A DNA stretch of 14,936 nucleotides from Bacteroidota bacterium (lineage in GTDB: Bacteria > Bacteroidota > Bacteroidia > B-17B0 > Aurantibacillaceae). Below are positions 7,531 through 14,873 of this stretch, piece by piece (within the stretch, counting starts at the first letter, position 1; each line of letters begins with the position of its first letter). A model generated the notes under the pieces. That model was not told the DNA's origin and did no database searches. It saw only the letters and a program-made list of their open reading frames with translations. The position numbers and the translations under genes are program-made. The stretch spans positions 1-14,936 of the forward strand of contig SYEI01000294.1 in assembly GCA_005800865.1 (NCBI GenBank), written 5' to 3'.

Positions 7531-7818
7531 TTACATATGCCCTATAGCATCCGGAATTTGATAAAACGTAGGATGACGATATACTTTATCGTTTGAAGGC
7601 TCGAAGAAAGGACCGATATCTTCTGGGCTACTAGCTACAATAGCGTTAGATGGAACTGCCCAAATCGAAACTCCTTCTCCACGACGAGTGTATAAATCTC
7701 TTGCATTTTGCAAAGCCATTTCTTTATCAAACGCATGTAAACTTCCGCAGTGTACAAAAGGTTGCCCTGCTTTTTTTTGTAAAAATATTTCCCAAACTGG
7801 GCCTTGATTATCTGACAG
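7531..7818 (-). CDS. paaB: Phenylacetyl-CoA epoxidase subunit PaaB, probable CTG start
   Basis: In-frame translation continues well upstream of the first ATG (7719) through conserved PaaB sequence: GPVWEIFLQKKAG, HCGSLHAFDKEMALQNARD-x-YTRR, then EGVSIWAVPS, YRHPTFYQIPDAIGHM. The E. coli protein has the same landmarks (YEVFVRGKQG, HVGSLHAADERMALENARDAYTRR, YRHPTFYTIPDGIEHM). The frame opens after a TAG at 7827-7825 and contains no ATG, GTG or TTG before 7719. The only plausible initiator is CTG at 7818-7816, followed by S-D-N-Q, which is where an ATG is expected and gives 95 aa, the usual length. Starting at 7719 would drop about a third of the protein. Either CTG initiates, or the ATG was lost by mutation or a base-call error; no frameshift is seen. 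PaaB is a small bridging subunit of the epoxidase. Confidence 0.87.
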   Translation of the reverse strand: MSDNQGPVWEIFLQKKAGQPFVHCGSLHAFDKEMALQNARDLYTRRGEGVSIWAVPSNAIVASSPEDIGPFFEPSNDKVYRHPTFYQIPDAIGHM

Positions 7819-7855
7819 TGTATTCTATTTAGTGTTTAGTAGTTTTATTTTGTTT

Positions 7856-7881
7856 GGTGACTGAGCGGAGTCGAAGTCACC
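7856..7881. repeat. Imperfect palindrome between paaA and paaB
   Basis: The outer arms GGTGAC (7856-7861) and GTCACC (7876-7881) enclose tgagcggagtcgaa, which can also fold as GACT/AGTC (7859-7862 with 7869-7872). The core tgagcggagtcgaag is, from memory, one of the most common interspersed palindromes in Bacteroidota genomes. It sits 4 bases past the paaA stop and 37 bases before the paaB CTG, so it could attenuate or stabilise the paaA-paaB transcript. No T-run follows it, so it is not a good terminator. Confidence 0.6.
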
Positions 7882-7885
7882 GTAT

Positions 7886-8827
7886 TTAAGCTGCTTCGTA
7901 AACCTCTTTACGTTTTTTAGCAAAAGCTTGTGCTGCTTCCCTTACCCAAGCGCCTTCATCATGCGCTTTGTTACGAGCCGCTAAACGTTCTTTGTTGCAT
8001 GGACCGTTTCCGCTAATTACTTGTTTAAACTCAGCCCAATTTGGCTCGCTGTAATCGTATCCTTTTTTTGCTTCGTTCCATTTTAGATTTGCATCAGGAA
8101 CGGTTAAGCCTAAATATTCTACTTGTGGAACCGTTTGATTGACGAATTTTTGACGCAATTGATCATTTGTTTCACGCTTAATACGCCATTTCATGGCATT
8201 TTCGCTATTTGGAGATTCCGCATCCGGCGGACCAAACATCATCATTGTTGGATACCACCAACGGTTTAAGGCGTCTTGTGCCATTGCTTTTTGATCAGCA
8301 GTACCAAATGACAAGTGAGTCATAATTTCGAAACCTTGACGCTGGTGAAAGCTTTCTTCCTTGCAAATACGCACCATAGCACGTGCATAAGGTCCGTAAG
8401 AAGTACGTTGCAACATCACTTGATTCATAATAGCAGCACCATCTACTAACCAACCCACTGCACCAATATCTGCCCAAGTTAAAGTTGGATAATTAAAAAT
8501 AGACGAATATTTTGCTTTACCAGTGTGTAAATTATTTAATAATTCATCGCGACTAACACCTAAAGTTTCAGCAGCTGTATATAAATATAATCCATGTCCA
8601 CCTTCGTCTTGCACCTTAGCCAATAAAACTACTTTAGCGCGTAAACTTGGCGCACGAGTAATCCAATTACCTTCTGGCAACATTCCCACTATTTCAGAGT
8701 GCGCGTGTTGTGATATTTGGCGAATTAAATGCTTACGGTAATTATCCGGCATCCAATCTTTAGGCTCCACCATTTCATTTTTGGCTAATTTGCCTTCAAA
8801 TACATCTTCAAATTGAGTAAGTTCCAT
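7886..8827 (-). CDS. paaA: Phenylacetyl-CoA epoxidase catalytic subunit PaaA
   Basis: The 313-aa protein aligns along its length with PaaA: EPKDWMPDNYRKHLIRQISQHAHSEIVGMLPEGNWITRAP, KVQDEGGHGLYLY, KYSSIFNYPTLTWADIG-x-VGWLVDGAAI, SYGPYARAMV-x-ICKEESFHQRQGFE and a C-terminal EGAWVREAAQAFAKKR. The diiron ligands are visible as Glu45 and paired E-x2-H motifs (Glu75/His78 and Glu158/His161). PaaA binds phenylacetyl-CoA and, with PaaC, B and electrons from PaaE, inserts one oxygen atom into the aromatic ring to form the 1,2-epoxide. It is the first gene of the minus-strand unit, with a short leader of about 15 bases behind a strong promoter match (8849-8880). Nothing is missing or broken. Confidence 0.97.
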   Translation of the reverse strand: MELTQFEDVFEGKLAKNEMVEPKDWMPDNYRKHLIRQISQHAHSEIVGMLPEGNWITRAPSLRAKVVLLAKVQDEGGHGLYLYTAAETLGVSRDELLNNLHTGKAKYSSIFNYPTLTWADIGAVGWLVDGAAIMNQVMLQRTSYGPYARAMVRICKEESFHQRQGFEIMTHLSFGTADQKAMAQDALNRWWYPTMMMFGPPDAESPNSENAMKWRIKRETNDQLRQKFVNQTVPQVEYLGLTVPDANLKWNEAKKGYDYSEPNWAEFKQVISGNGPCNKERLAARNKAHDEGAWVREAAQAFAKKRKEVYEAA

Positions 8828-8848
8828 CTTTTTTGTTTATGAATTATA

Positions 8849-8880
8849 CAAATATAAGCTTTTGACCGCTTTTTTTCAAA
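8849..8880 (-). promoter_or_regulatory. paaA promoter, Bacteroidetes type
   Basis: On the minus strand the -33 element TTTG (8880-8877) is followed after 20 bases by a perfect TAnnTTTG (-7), TATATTTG at 8856-8849. Transcription would start near 8842, about 15 bases upstream of the paaA ATG. This is the primary sigma-factor (sigma-ABfr) consensus of Bacteroidetes. Confidence 0.72.
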
Positions 8881-8902
8881 GGTTTTATCCTCATTTTATA
8901 CC

Positions 8903-8934
8903 TGTTTAAACAATAAAAATCATTTACTGTTTAA
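8903..8934. promoter_or_regulatory. Candidate operator in the paaA-paaE divergent region
   Basis: A perfect 10-bp palindrome TGTTTAAACA occupies 8903-8912. Its right part TTAAACA (8906-8912) also pairs with TGTTTAA (8928-8934), giving TTAAACA-N15-TGTTTAA. The right arm lies where the -33 region of the paaE promoter should be, so a protein bound there could block paaE. Dimeric repressors such as TetR-family PaaR control paa genes in other bacteria, but the identity of any regulator here is inference, and A+T-rich DNA yields such matches by chance. Confidence 0.35.
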
Positions 8935-8951
8935 TTATCACATTAATATTT

Positions 8952-8959
8952 TATTTTTG
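8952..8959 (+). promoter_or_regulatory. paaE -7 promoter element
   Basis: TATTTTTG at 8952-8959 is a perfect TAnnTTTG. No exact TTTG lies about 20 bases upstream; the nearest sequence there is ctgttt (8927-8932). Transcription should start near 8966, giving a leader of about 13 bases that is A-rich (aaaattaaaaaa) rather than Shine-Dalgarno-like. Confidence 0.55.
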
Positions 8960-8978
8960 CGCAACTAAAATTAAAAAA

Positions 8979-10055
8979 ATGGCAAGATTCCACACCTTAA
9001 TAGTAAAAGATATTCGCAGAGAAACAGCTGATGCTGTTTCCATTGCTTTCGATATTCCTTTAGCAATTCAACACGAATACCAATTTAAACAAGGTCAATA
9101 TATTACAGTTAAATTAACCGTGAATGGCGAAGAATTACGTCGTTCATACAGTATTTGTACCAGTCCTTATAGCGAAAAAGAATTACGCGTAGCTGTAAAA
9201 GAAGTACAAGACGGAAGAGCTTCAACTTTAATGAACCGTACATGGAAAGTAGGTGACGCTGTTGAGGTAATGACTCCAATGGGAAATTTTAGTTCAATTT
9301 TATCAGGTAATAACAAAAAACATTATGTGTTATTTGCTGGTGGAAGTGGTATTACACCTATGATGAGTATTTTGAAAAGTGTTTTATATATCGAAAAACA
9401 AAGTAACGTTACTCTAGTTTACGCAAACCGTGATGAAGATTCAGTGATTTTTAAAACTGAGATTGAGAAAATTGTTTCTGAAAATTCGGATAGAGTAAAA
9501 GTATTAAACGTTTACGATAACCCTAAAACACAAGTAAGCGATTTACAAAAAGGATTATTATCAGTTGATAGAGTAAAAGCTATTGTTGAAAATTACGGTG
9601 GCGTTAACGCAGATGAATATTTTATTTGTGGTCCTGGTCCAATGATGGAAAACATTAAACAAGGATTAGAGAATTTAAAAATTGCCAAAGAAAAAGTTCA
9701 CATCGAATATTTTAGTGCGGTGGCTGATGCTGTCGCAAAAGCAGAAGGCGCAGTTGTAACAGGTGCTGATGTTAACAGTGAGGTAACGGTTATACAATAC
9801 GGTATTGAAACGACGATGAAATTAAATACTGCAGGTTTAACTATTTTAGATGCAGCTATAGATGCAGGTGTTGATGCGCCATTTAGTTGTAAAGGGGCTG
9901 TTTGTTGTACTTGCCGTGCTAAGGTAATTGAAGGAAAGGCAAAAATGGATGCAAACTTCGCCTTAACTGATGCTGAGGTTGAAGATGGTTTTATTTTAAC
10001 TTGCCAAGCGCATCCTTTAACTGAAAAGTTAGTTGTTGATTTTGATGCAATTTAA
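8979..10055 (+). CDS. paaE: Phenylacetyl-CoA epoxidase reductase PaaE
   Basis: The 358-aa protein has three domains in order. The FAD domain (about 1-105) has R-x-Y-S in RRSYSIC (54-60). The NAD(P)H domain (about 115-235) has AGGSGITPMMSI (120-131) and CGPGPMME (217-224). The C-terminal plant-type 2Fe-2S ferredoxin domain (about 265-358) has Cys304-x4-Cys309-x2-Cys312 and Cys342 as ligands; Cys310 is an extra non-ligand Cys. The ending EKLVVDFDAI is typical. PaaE passes electrons from NADPH to the PaaA diiron site. It is the only paa gene here on the plus strand, starting 151 bases from paaA across a divergent promoter region, so the electron donor is transcribed separately from the oxygenase. 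It ends at the terminator 10076-10106. Confidence 0.95.
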   Translation: MARFHTLIVKDIRRETADAVSIAFDIPLAIQHEYQFKQGQYITVKLTVNGEELRRSYSICTSPYSEKELRVAVKEVQDGRASTLMNRTWKVGDAVEVMTPMGNFSSILSGNNKKHYVLFAGGSGITPMMSILKSVLYIEKQSNVTLVYANRDEDSVIFKTEIEKIVSENSDRVKVLNVYDNPKTQVSDLQKGLLSVDRVKAIVENYGGVNADEYFICGPGPMMENIKQGLENLKIAKEKVHIEYFSAVADAVAKAEGAVVTGADVNSEVTVIQYGIETTMKLNTAGLTILDAAIDAGVDAPFSCKGAVCCTCRAKVIEGKAKMDANFALTDAEVEDGFILTCQAHPLTEKLVVDFDAI

Positions 10056-10075
10056 GATTTGATTGATATAAAATG

Positions 10076-10106
10076 AAAAAGCCTCTACATTTTGTGGGGG
10101 CTTTTT
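10076..10106. terminator. Bidirectional hairpin terminator between paaE and the convergent gene
   Basis: The arms are 10076-10089 (aaaaagcctctaca) and 10093-10106 (tgtgggggcttttt), a 14-bp stem with two G-U wobbles and a 3-base loop. The flanking A and T runs make it usable in both directions: for paaE (21 bases past its stop) and for the minus-strand gene whose TAA lies at 10107-10105 within the arm. Confidence 0.85.
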
Positions 10107-10683
10107 ATTTTTTTATCTGTTCCTTTTTTTCAATAGGAACATCGTCGATAAATACTCTAAAATTATCAAACCATGCTTTCCCTTCTCCAACAAGTAAACC
10201 ACCTACTAATATTTTTGTTTCTTCTGAGTTAAAAGGTAAGGTTATACTATATTCTTTCCAGTCGTTAGTGCCTAAAATAGGTTCTTCTTGCATGTTATTA
10301 AATTCTAACATTTCTTTGTCTTTATTTATTCTCATCCATAAACCTGCCCAACCATCTTTTACGTTTTCTGTTTTTACATAAGCTTTTAAGGTAATTTTTT
10401 TTCCTTCAAACCTACTTAATATTGTAAGTGCGCAAGCACCAAAATTTCGGTCTTTCGCTTTTGTGTCTTCACTAATTAGTAGAGCATATTTTCCTTCTTG
10501 AACAGTAAGCGAATCAATACTGGTAATGTATCCATAAGCTCGCCCTTCTATATACAATAGATCACAATATTTTAAACTGCCATTTTTGTTTTTTCTTTCA
10601 ATGGTTCCATTGATTTCACTTTGAGAAAAAGATGTTGATGCAATTAATAAGAGGATGAAAAGATATAGTGTGTTTTTTGTCAT
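10105..10683 (-). CDS. Exported protein with a jelly-roll, carbohydrate-binding-like domain, 192 aa
   Basis: I take the ATG at 10683, giving a direct signal peptide (MTKNTLYLFILLLIASTSFSQ). An ATG two codons earlier (10689) is equally possible, and a GTG at 10716 is unlikely. The mature part holds GKYALLISED, ITLKAYVKTENV, AGLWMRINKD and KILVGGLLVGEGKAWFDNFRVFID. The last motif (G-x-A-W-F-D-N-F) is typical of the galactose-binding-like beta-sandwich that in Bacteroidota often accompanies peptidases or carbohydrate enzymes; here it stands alone. I see no catalytic residues. It follows hisS by 61 bases on the same strand and converges with paaE. Its stop overlaps the shared terminator. Binding function is inferred from the fold. 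Confidence 0.78.
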   Translation of the reverse strand: MTKNTLYLFILLLIASTSFSQSEINGTIERKNKNGSLKYCDLLYIEGRAYGYITSIDSLTVQEGKYALLISEDTKAKDRNFGACALTILSRFEGKKITLKAYVKTENVKDGWAGLWMRINKDKEMLEFNNMQEEPILGTNDWKEYSITLPFNSEETKILVGGLLVGEGKAWFDNFRVFIDDVPIEKKEQIKK

Positions 10684-10744
10684 AAGCATTATAATGCGGC
10701 TTTTAGTAAAAGACACAAAATGTGTAGATCATTTTTATCATTTA

Positions 10745-12133
10745 TTATTTTAAACTCTCTACCAATTTTTCAAAATTCACTTCTTCTTGAGTTCCAGAAG
10801 CCATGTTTTTTAGCATCACGGTGTTGTTGGCCATTTCGTTGCCACCAACAACTCCCACAAAAGGAATTTGTTTTTTATCAGCATACTCAAATTGTTTGGC
10901 AATTTTCTTCACCACATCTGGATATACTTCTGCATTTATACCTAAAGCTCTTAATTTAGAAACTAAACCTACGCAGTGCATTAATTCGGCTTCACCAAAA
11001 TTGGCTAATAAAATTTTTGTGGTAGATACTCTATTGACAGCTTCAGGAAATAAATTTAATTCTTCCATCACATCATAAATACGATCAACGCCAAAAGAAA
11101 TACCAACGCCTGATAAACCTTTTAGTCCGAAAATACCCGTTAAATCATCATAACGACCGCCACCTAAAATACTTGGAGTAAAGGTTCCAGCATTGGCTTT
11201 TGCTTCAAAAATGGTTCCTGTATAATAATTTAAACCACGCGCTAAAGTAATATCTAATTCAACGGTGATGTGTTTGATATTAAGTGTATTCAAATTATTT
11301 AATAAAAATTCAATTTCTTCAATTCCTTTTTTTCCTACTTCGCTATTTGCTAAAAATGTTTTTAAAGTGCTTACTTTATTTTCATTTGAACCTGATAAAT
11401 CAATTAAGGGTTCTAATTGTTTAATAGCAGTTTCCGAAATTCCTTTTTCTTGCAATTCTTTTACGACGCCGTCTTTACCTATTTTATCCAACTTATCAAT
11501 TGCAACCGTAATGTCAATGATTTTATCGCTGGCATTTAAAATTTCAGCAATGCCACTTAGTATTTTTCGGTTATTAAATTTCACCAATACTGGAATATTT
11601 AATTCAGAAAATGATTTATCCATCATGGCAATTAATTCTAATTCATTAATTAACGAGTTAGAGCCAATCACATCGGCATCGCATTGGTAAAATTCGCGGT
11701 AACGACCTTTTTGAGGTTTATCGGCACGCCAAACAGGCTGTATTTGATAACGTTTAAAAGGGTAGGTGAGTGCGTGGTTATTCATTACTACATAACGCGC
11801 AAATGGCACGGTTAAATCGTAACGCAAAGCTTTTTCGGTTAAAGCTTCAGAGTTATATGATTTTTCTAAAGAGGTATTAAATTCTTTTTTGAGTAATTCT
11901 TTTTTATCGTCTTTACTCTCGTGTATGCGAGAATTTAAAACTTTAAAAATTAATTGATCACCTTCTTCGCCATATTTACCAGTTAAGGTTGTAATATTTT
12001 CCATCGTTGGCGTTTCAATAGGAGCATAACCAAACAATTGAAAATTGGTTTTAAGGATATTGAAAATATATTGGCGCTTTTGCATTTCTGCAGGACCGAA
12101 ATCTCTGGTGCCTCTTGGAATGGATGGTTTCAT
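10745..12133 (-). CDS. hisS: Histidine-tRNA ligase (HisRS)
   Basis: The 462-aa class II synthetase attaches histidine to tRNA-His. It opens with MKPSIPRGTRDFGPAEM, the standard HisRS N-terminus. RYDLTVP is at 104-110. Motif 2 is in FKRYQIQPVWRADKPQKGRYREFYQCD (127-153), with Arg136. The histidine-binding stretch LARGLNYYTG is at 297-306. Motif 3 spans about 324-352 (GGGRYDD to GVDRIYDV). The C-terminal anticodon-binding domain follows, with ILLANFGEAE and YEYAD-like patterns. A Lys-rich insert of about 30 residues (about 71-100) makes it somewhat longer than many bacterial HisRS (about 420-430 aa). I choose the ATG at 12133 over the frame opening at 12196: it matches the family start, and the promoter (12150-12181) would place transcription downstream of 12196. 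A housekeeping gene, unrelated to the paa locus. Confidence 0.96.
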   Translation of the reverse strand: MKPSIPRGTRDFGPAEMQKRQYIFNILKTNFQLFGYAPIETPTMENITTLTGKYGEEGDQLIFKVLNSRIHESKDDKKELLKKEFNTSLEKSYNSEALTEKALRYDLTVPFARYVVMNNHALTYPFKRYQIQPVWRADKPQKGRYREFYQCDADVIGSNSLINELELIAMMDKSFSELNIPVLVKFNNRKILSGIAEILNASDKIIDITVAIDKLDKIGKDGVVKELQEKGISETAIKQLEPLIDLSGSNENKVSTLKTFLANSEVGKKGIEEIEFLLNNLNTLNIKHITVELDITLARGLNYYTGTIFEAKANAGTFTPSILGGGRYDDLTGIFGLKGLSGVGISFGVDRIYDVMEELNLFPEAVNRVSTTKILLANFGEAELMHCVGLVSKLRALGINAEVYPDVVKKIAKQFEYADKKQIPFVGVVGGNEMANNTVMLKNMASGTQEEVNFEKLVESLK

Positions 12134-12149
12134 GATATGAATAAAACCA

Positions 12150-12181
12150 TAAAAATATACATTTAAAGAGAGCTTTGCAAA
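12150..12181 (-). promoter_or_regulatory. hisS promoter, Bacteroidetes type
   Basis: On the minus strand, TTTG (12181-12178) and TATTTTTA (12157-12150) are separated by 20 bases. The -7 element differs from TAnnTTTG only in the last base. Transcription would start near 12143, about 10 bases before the hisS ATG, so the hisS protein cannot begin at 12196 from this promoter. Confidence 0.6.
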
Positions 12182-12196
12182 GAGAATATAGGGCAT

Positions 12197-12226
12197 AAAA
12201 AAGCCTTCAATTAGTGAAGGCTTTTT
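12197..12226. terminator. Hairpin terminator between the Omp28-like gene and hisS
   Basis: The arms are 12198-12209 (aaaaagccttca) and 12215-12226 (tgaaggcttttt), a 12-bp perfect stem with a 5-base loop. It lies 17 bases past the TAA of the Omp28-like gene and is followed by a T-run on the minus strand, so it ends that transcript before hisS. The flanking A/T runs would also allow termination in the other direction. Confidence 0.85.
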
Positions 12227-12243
12227 CTTAAATCGATTGTATC

Positions 12244-13098
12244 TTATTTCACATGCGCTTCTTCTACCTGAAGCACCTCATAGTAAGTTGGGCTATTTGG
12301 ATCCGCATCATATACATAAGCAATGATATGGCATTTTGATGCGTTGTATGCTGAATTAATTGAATAATTAGGGAATGCTTTTACAGCAGAGTCATTTGCT
12401 ACAGCACCACTAGTAAAAATAGGGTCGCCAAAAGAACTATTAACAGCTTCTCTTAAAACGTGATTGAACTCGTAATCTGGAATTAATTGACTTCCGGATG
12501 GTAATCTATAATCTAATTGTTCAGCAATAATGCTGTCTTCAGATAATAATACCACTAGTTTGTATATACCAGCATTATTAGTTAATGATTTAACAGTAAT
12601 GCTTGTGTTTAAGTTATTGTTTGATGTTGTAAAAGTATTTCTAATCTTAATTTCAAATTTAGCTGGACTGCTAAGCATTTGAGCTACATCGCCTTCCCAT
12701 GTTGTAAAAGCCTTGATGAAATTAGCTGAGCCAAATCCAGATCTATTGATTAATCCATTTGGATTCCCTGCTAAAGAAACGCCAAAAGTATTGTCGTAAG
12801 CCGTGCTAGTAGGATTTCTTAAATCTGTAGGGTATGTGGCATTTATATTAGCAAAAAATCCTGCATGAATAGCCAAAGCAACTACTTGTCCTGGATACTT
12901 TTTTGTTAAGTATTTTAAAGTGTCAGCTGCTGCCGGGCAATTGCCACATTTGTGTCCAGTGTAATCTTCAACAAATACTTTCCTATTTCCTTTAATAGCT
13001 TCTGCGTTTGGATCTTTTACATTTTTAACTTTATCACAACTTACTATAATTAATATAATTGCAATTAAGATGGTGATTTGATAAATTATTTTTTTCAT
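12244..13098 (-). CDS. Omp28-like lipoprotein with a thioredoxin-type CxxC motif
   Basis: The 284-aa protein starts with a lipoprotein signal (MKKIIYQITILIAIILIIVSC, lipobox I-V-S-C, Cys21). It is followed by the Omp28-family core: RKVFVEDYTGHKCGNCPAAADTL (39-61) with Cys51-x2-Cys54 in the thioredoxin active-site position, then a 'VVALAIHAG' strand. The C-terminal half (about 150-284) is rich in Asn, Ser and hydrophobic strands, as in a beta-sandwich. The family is named for Porphyromonas gingivalis Omp28. The protein is probably anchored on the outer membrane. Whether the CxxC is redox-active is inference. It lies 23 bases after the DUF6029-type gene and is closed by the 12197-12226 terminator, so the two are probably cotranscribed and related in function. 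Confidence 0.85.
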   Translation of the reverse strand: MKKIIYQITILIAIILIIVSCDKVKNVKDPNAEAIKGNRKVFVEDYTGHKCGNCPAAADTLKYLTKKYPGQVVALAIHAGFFANINATYPTDLRNPTSTAYDNTFGVSLAGNPNGLINRSGFGSANFIKAFTTWEGDVAQMLSSPAKFEIKIRNTFTTSNNNLNTSITVKSLTNNAGIYKLVVLLSEDSIIAEQLDYRLPSGSQLIPDYEFNHVLREAVNSSFGDPIFTSGAVANDSAVKAFPNYSINSAYNASKCHIIAYVYDADPNSPTYYEVLQVEEAHVK

Positions 13099-13121
13099 AG
13101 TACTATTATTTAATCTATTTA

Positions 13122-14840
13122 TTAAAAACTGGATGAAATACTAATGTTTAAGCCACTTGATGAAGGCACAAATCGGCAAACACCACCAGCGCAAAAAATA
13201 CCTTGACGTTGACGACCGTAACTTACAGAAACTCTTGTAGGTCCGTTTGTATAGCCTAACATTCCAAAATAATAATGTATTTTTTTTGATTCAATTGGGT
13301 TTTCGTAATTGTATTGATCGGCTAAAGTAATGCTCCAATGAGAAGTTGGCGTCCATTCAATTAAGCCAGATACCCATGATCCAGTGTTGCTAGTAATGTT
13401 TTTATTTCCATTCGCATCAATAGCATGTTCTTTATAATCATAATCTGCAAAAAAACCTTGTGCTTCAAAGCGAATAGCAGAACCAGTTTTGTATCTCCAG
13501 GTAACATCTAGCACGCCAATGTGAGATTTAATATCTGGATGTTCCTCTTTATCAGGAGTATTAAATTGTACAATAGATTGATTTAAAAATTGATTAGCAT
13601 ACATCACTGTCAATTTTAATTTTTTATTTAATTTTTTAGTGATTTCAATATTAAAATCATGATAATATTCTTCTCCAAGATTACTGTAATTGGTTGAATA
13701 TTTAAAGTTTCTCAAAGTATCGTTAATTGGAGCTATTCCAACGGTATCAGTTGCGAAATATGCTGATGCATTCAGTGTAATGTCCATTCCATATTTACCT
13801 CCTAACCAAGTTCCTTTTTTTACTTTATATTGTATCTCTCCTGTTCCGCCAACTTCTCCATTTGGTTGAGTTGCATACGGGTAATATGCCATTAATGAAT
13901 ACGTATGAAATTTGCTGAAATCTGGCTGGTAATTAATCATGGCAATCGTATTTTGCGCATCTCTATCACTTCTAAAACTCATGTTGTCTAACATTTTTCC
14001 AGAAAGCATTGCCGAAAATCCATCTGTTCCATACGATGCAGAGGCAATAACCGCGTGACCTTGCTGATAGCTGTATTTATTTTGATAAGATGGATCGTTT
14101 GCTTTATTGGCATACTCTGCATTAAAATTAAATCCGCCTCTAATGATAGTGATACGTCCAGCACCTGTAGCCACATTTTGCGGCAAAACTAATGTTGGAT
14201 TTTGATCTTCTTGATATTTACTTACAAAGCTTCCACCTATAATTACTTTTGTTTTAGATTTTCCTAAAATAGAATCAAATACATCCATGATATTTACTTC
14301 AGCGTCAATTCCACGAACTACTCCAGGTGATAACGAAAAATACGTACGTTGTTTACCTACTAAACCTTTAATGGTAATACCATTTTTTGGAGTAAAAATA
14401 ACGCGCATTCCGTCTAATGCATTATCATAAAGCAGTCCACGATTTTCATAAGCTCTTAAAGTAATTCCACTACCAAATTGCTCATAAAAATTACCAACTG
14501 TAATATCAATATCTTTGTGCTGATATCTAGCAAAGCGATAAGGGACACCAGAACCTTTGTAGCCTGGCAAATAACCTAATAATGGTGGGTTATAACTTTC
14601 AAAACGAACACCAGCACTAAAACCACCTTTTGAATAATTAATATTTCCAAAGGCATTGTATCTAAATAATTCACTGCCCGGATCGGCATCTATGATAGTG
14701 TCTTTTTGATAATAAGCGGCATCTATCTGAAAATTACCGTGAACCGAACCTAACTCATTTAATATTTGAGAGTTGGCTGTATTGCAGAATAATGCAGCAG
14801 AAGAAATAATTAAAAAGCGTGTAATAGATTTTACAGACAT
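13122..14840 (-). CDS. DUF6029-type outer-membrane beta-barrel protein
   Basis: The 572-aa protein has a Sec signal peptide (MSVKSITRFLIISSAALFCNTANS, cleavage before Gln25). The rest is a succession of amphipathic beta-strands with aromatic girdles: SAGVRFESYNPP, GNFYEQFGSGITLRAYENRGLLYDNALDGMRVIF, GYTNGPTRVSVSYGRQRQG, ending in I-S-I-S-S-S-F. A terminal Phe after alternating residues is the usual outer-membrane barrel signal. The GNFYEQFGSG-x-x-LRAYE-x-R-x-L-x-YDNALDG motif (117-144) is what I associate with the Bacteroidota DUF6029 family, of unknown function. It starts 33 bases after the partial upstream gene and is followed after 23 bases by the Omp28-like gene, a pairing I recall from other Bacteroidota. 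No substrate can be assigned. Confidence 0.82.
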   Translation of the reverse strand: MSVKSITRFLIISSAALFCNTANSQILNELGSVHGNFQIDAAYYQKDTIIDADPGSELFRYNAFGNINYSKGGFSAGVRFESYNPPLLGYLPGYKGSGVPYRFARYQHKDIDITVGNFYEQFGSGITLRAYENRGLLYDNALDGMRVIFTPKNGITIKGLVGKQRTYFSLSPGVVRGIDAEVNIMDVFDSILGKSKTKVIIGGSFVSKYQEDQNPTLVLPQNVATGAGRITIIRGGFNFNAEYANKANDPSYQNKYSYQQGHAVIASASYGTDGFSAMLSGKMLDNMSFRSDRDAQNTIAMINYQPDFSKFHTYSLMAYYPYATQPNGEVGGTGEIQYKVKKGTWLGGKYGMDITLNASAYFATDTVGIAPINDTLRNFKYSTNYSNLGEEYYHDFNIEITKKLNKKLKLTVMYANQFLNQSIVQFNTPDKEEHPDIKSHIGVLDVTWRYKTGSAIRFEAQGFFADYDYKEHAIDANGNKNITSNTGSWVSGLIEWTPTSHWSITLADQYNYENPIESKKIHYYFGMLGYTNGPTRVSVSYGRQRQGIFCAGGVCRFVPSSSGLNISISSSF

Positions 14841-14873
14841 ATAATGTTAGTGGTTAGGTAATTAAAATAGGAA

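Noticed and set aside
7531..7719. paaB as a 62-aa ORF starting at the first ATG
   Set aside because: It removes conserved PaaB residues (VWEIFLQKKAG, GSLHAFDKE) that are plainly encoded upstream in the same frame.
7650..7832. Plus-strand 60-aa ORF
   Set aside because: It is antisense to conserved paaB coding sequence, including the upstream part, and has no motif of its own.
10713..10725. Small palindrome acaca-aaa-tgtgt between hisS and the downstream gene
   Set aside because: The stem is only 5 bp and A+T-rich, with a broken T-run after it, so it is too weak to call a terminator or operator.
12134..12196. N-terminal extension of HisRS by 21 residues
   Set aside because: The extension (MPYILFAKLSL...) is unlike HisRS N-termini, and the best promoter match lies inside it; the family start is the ATG at 12133.
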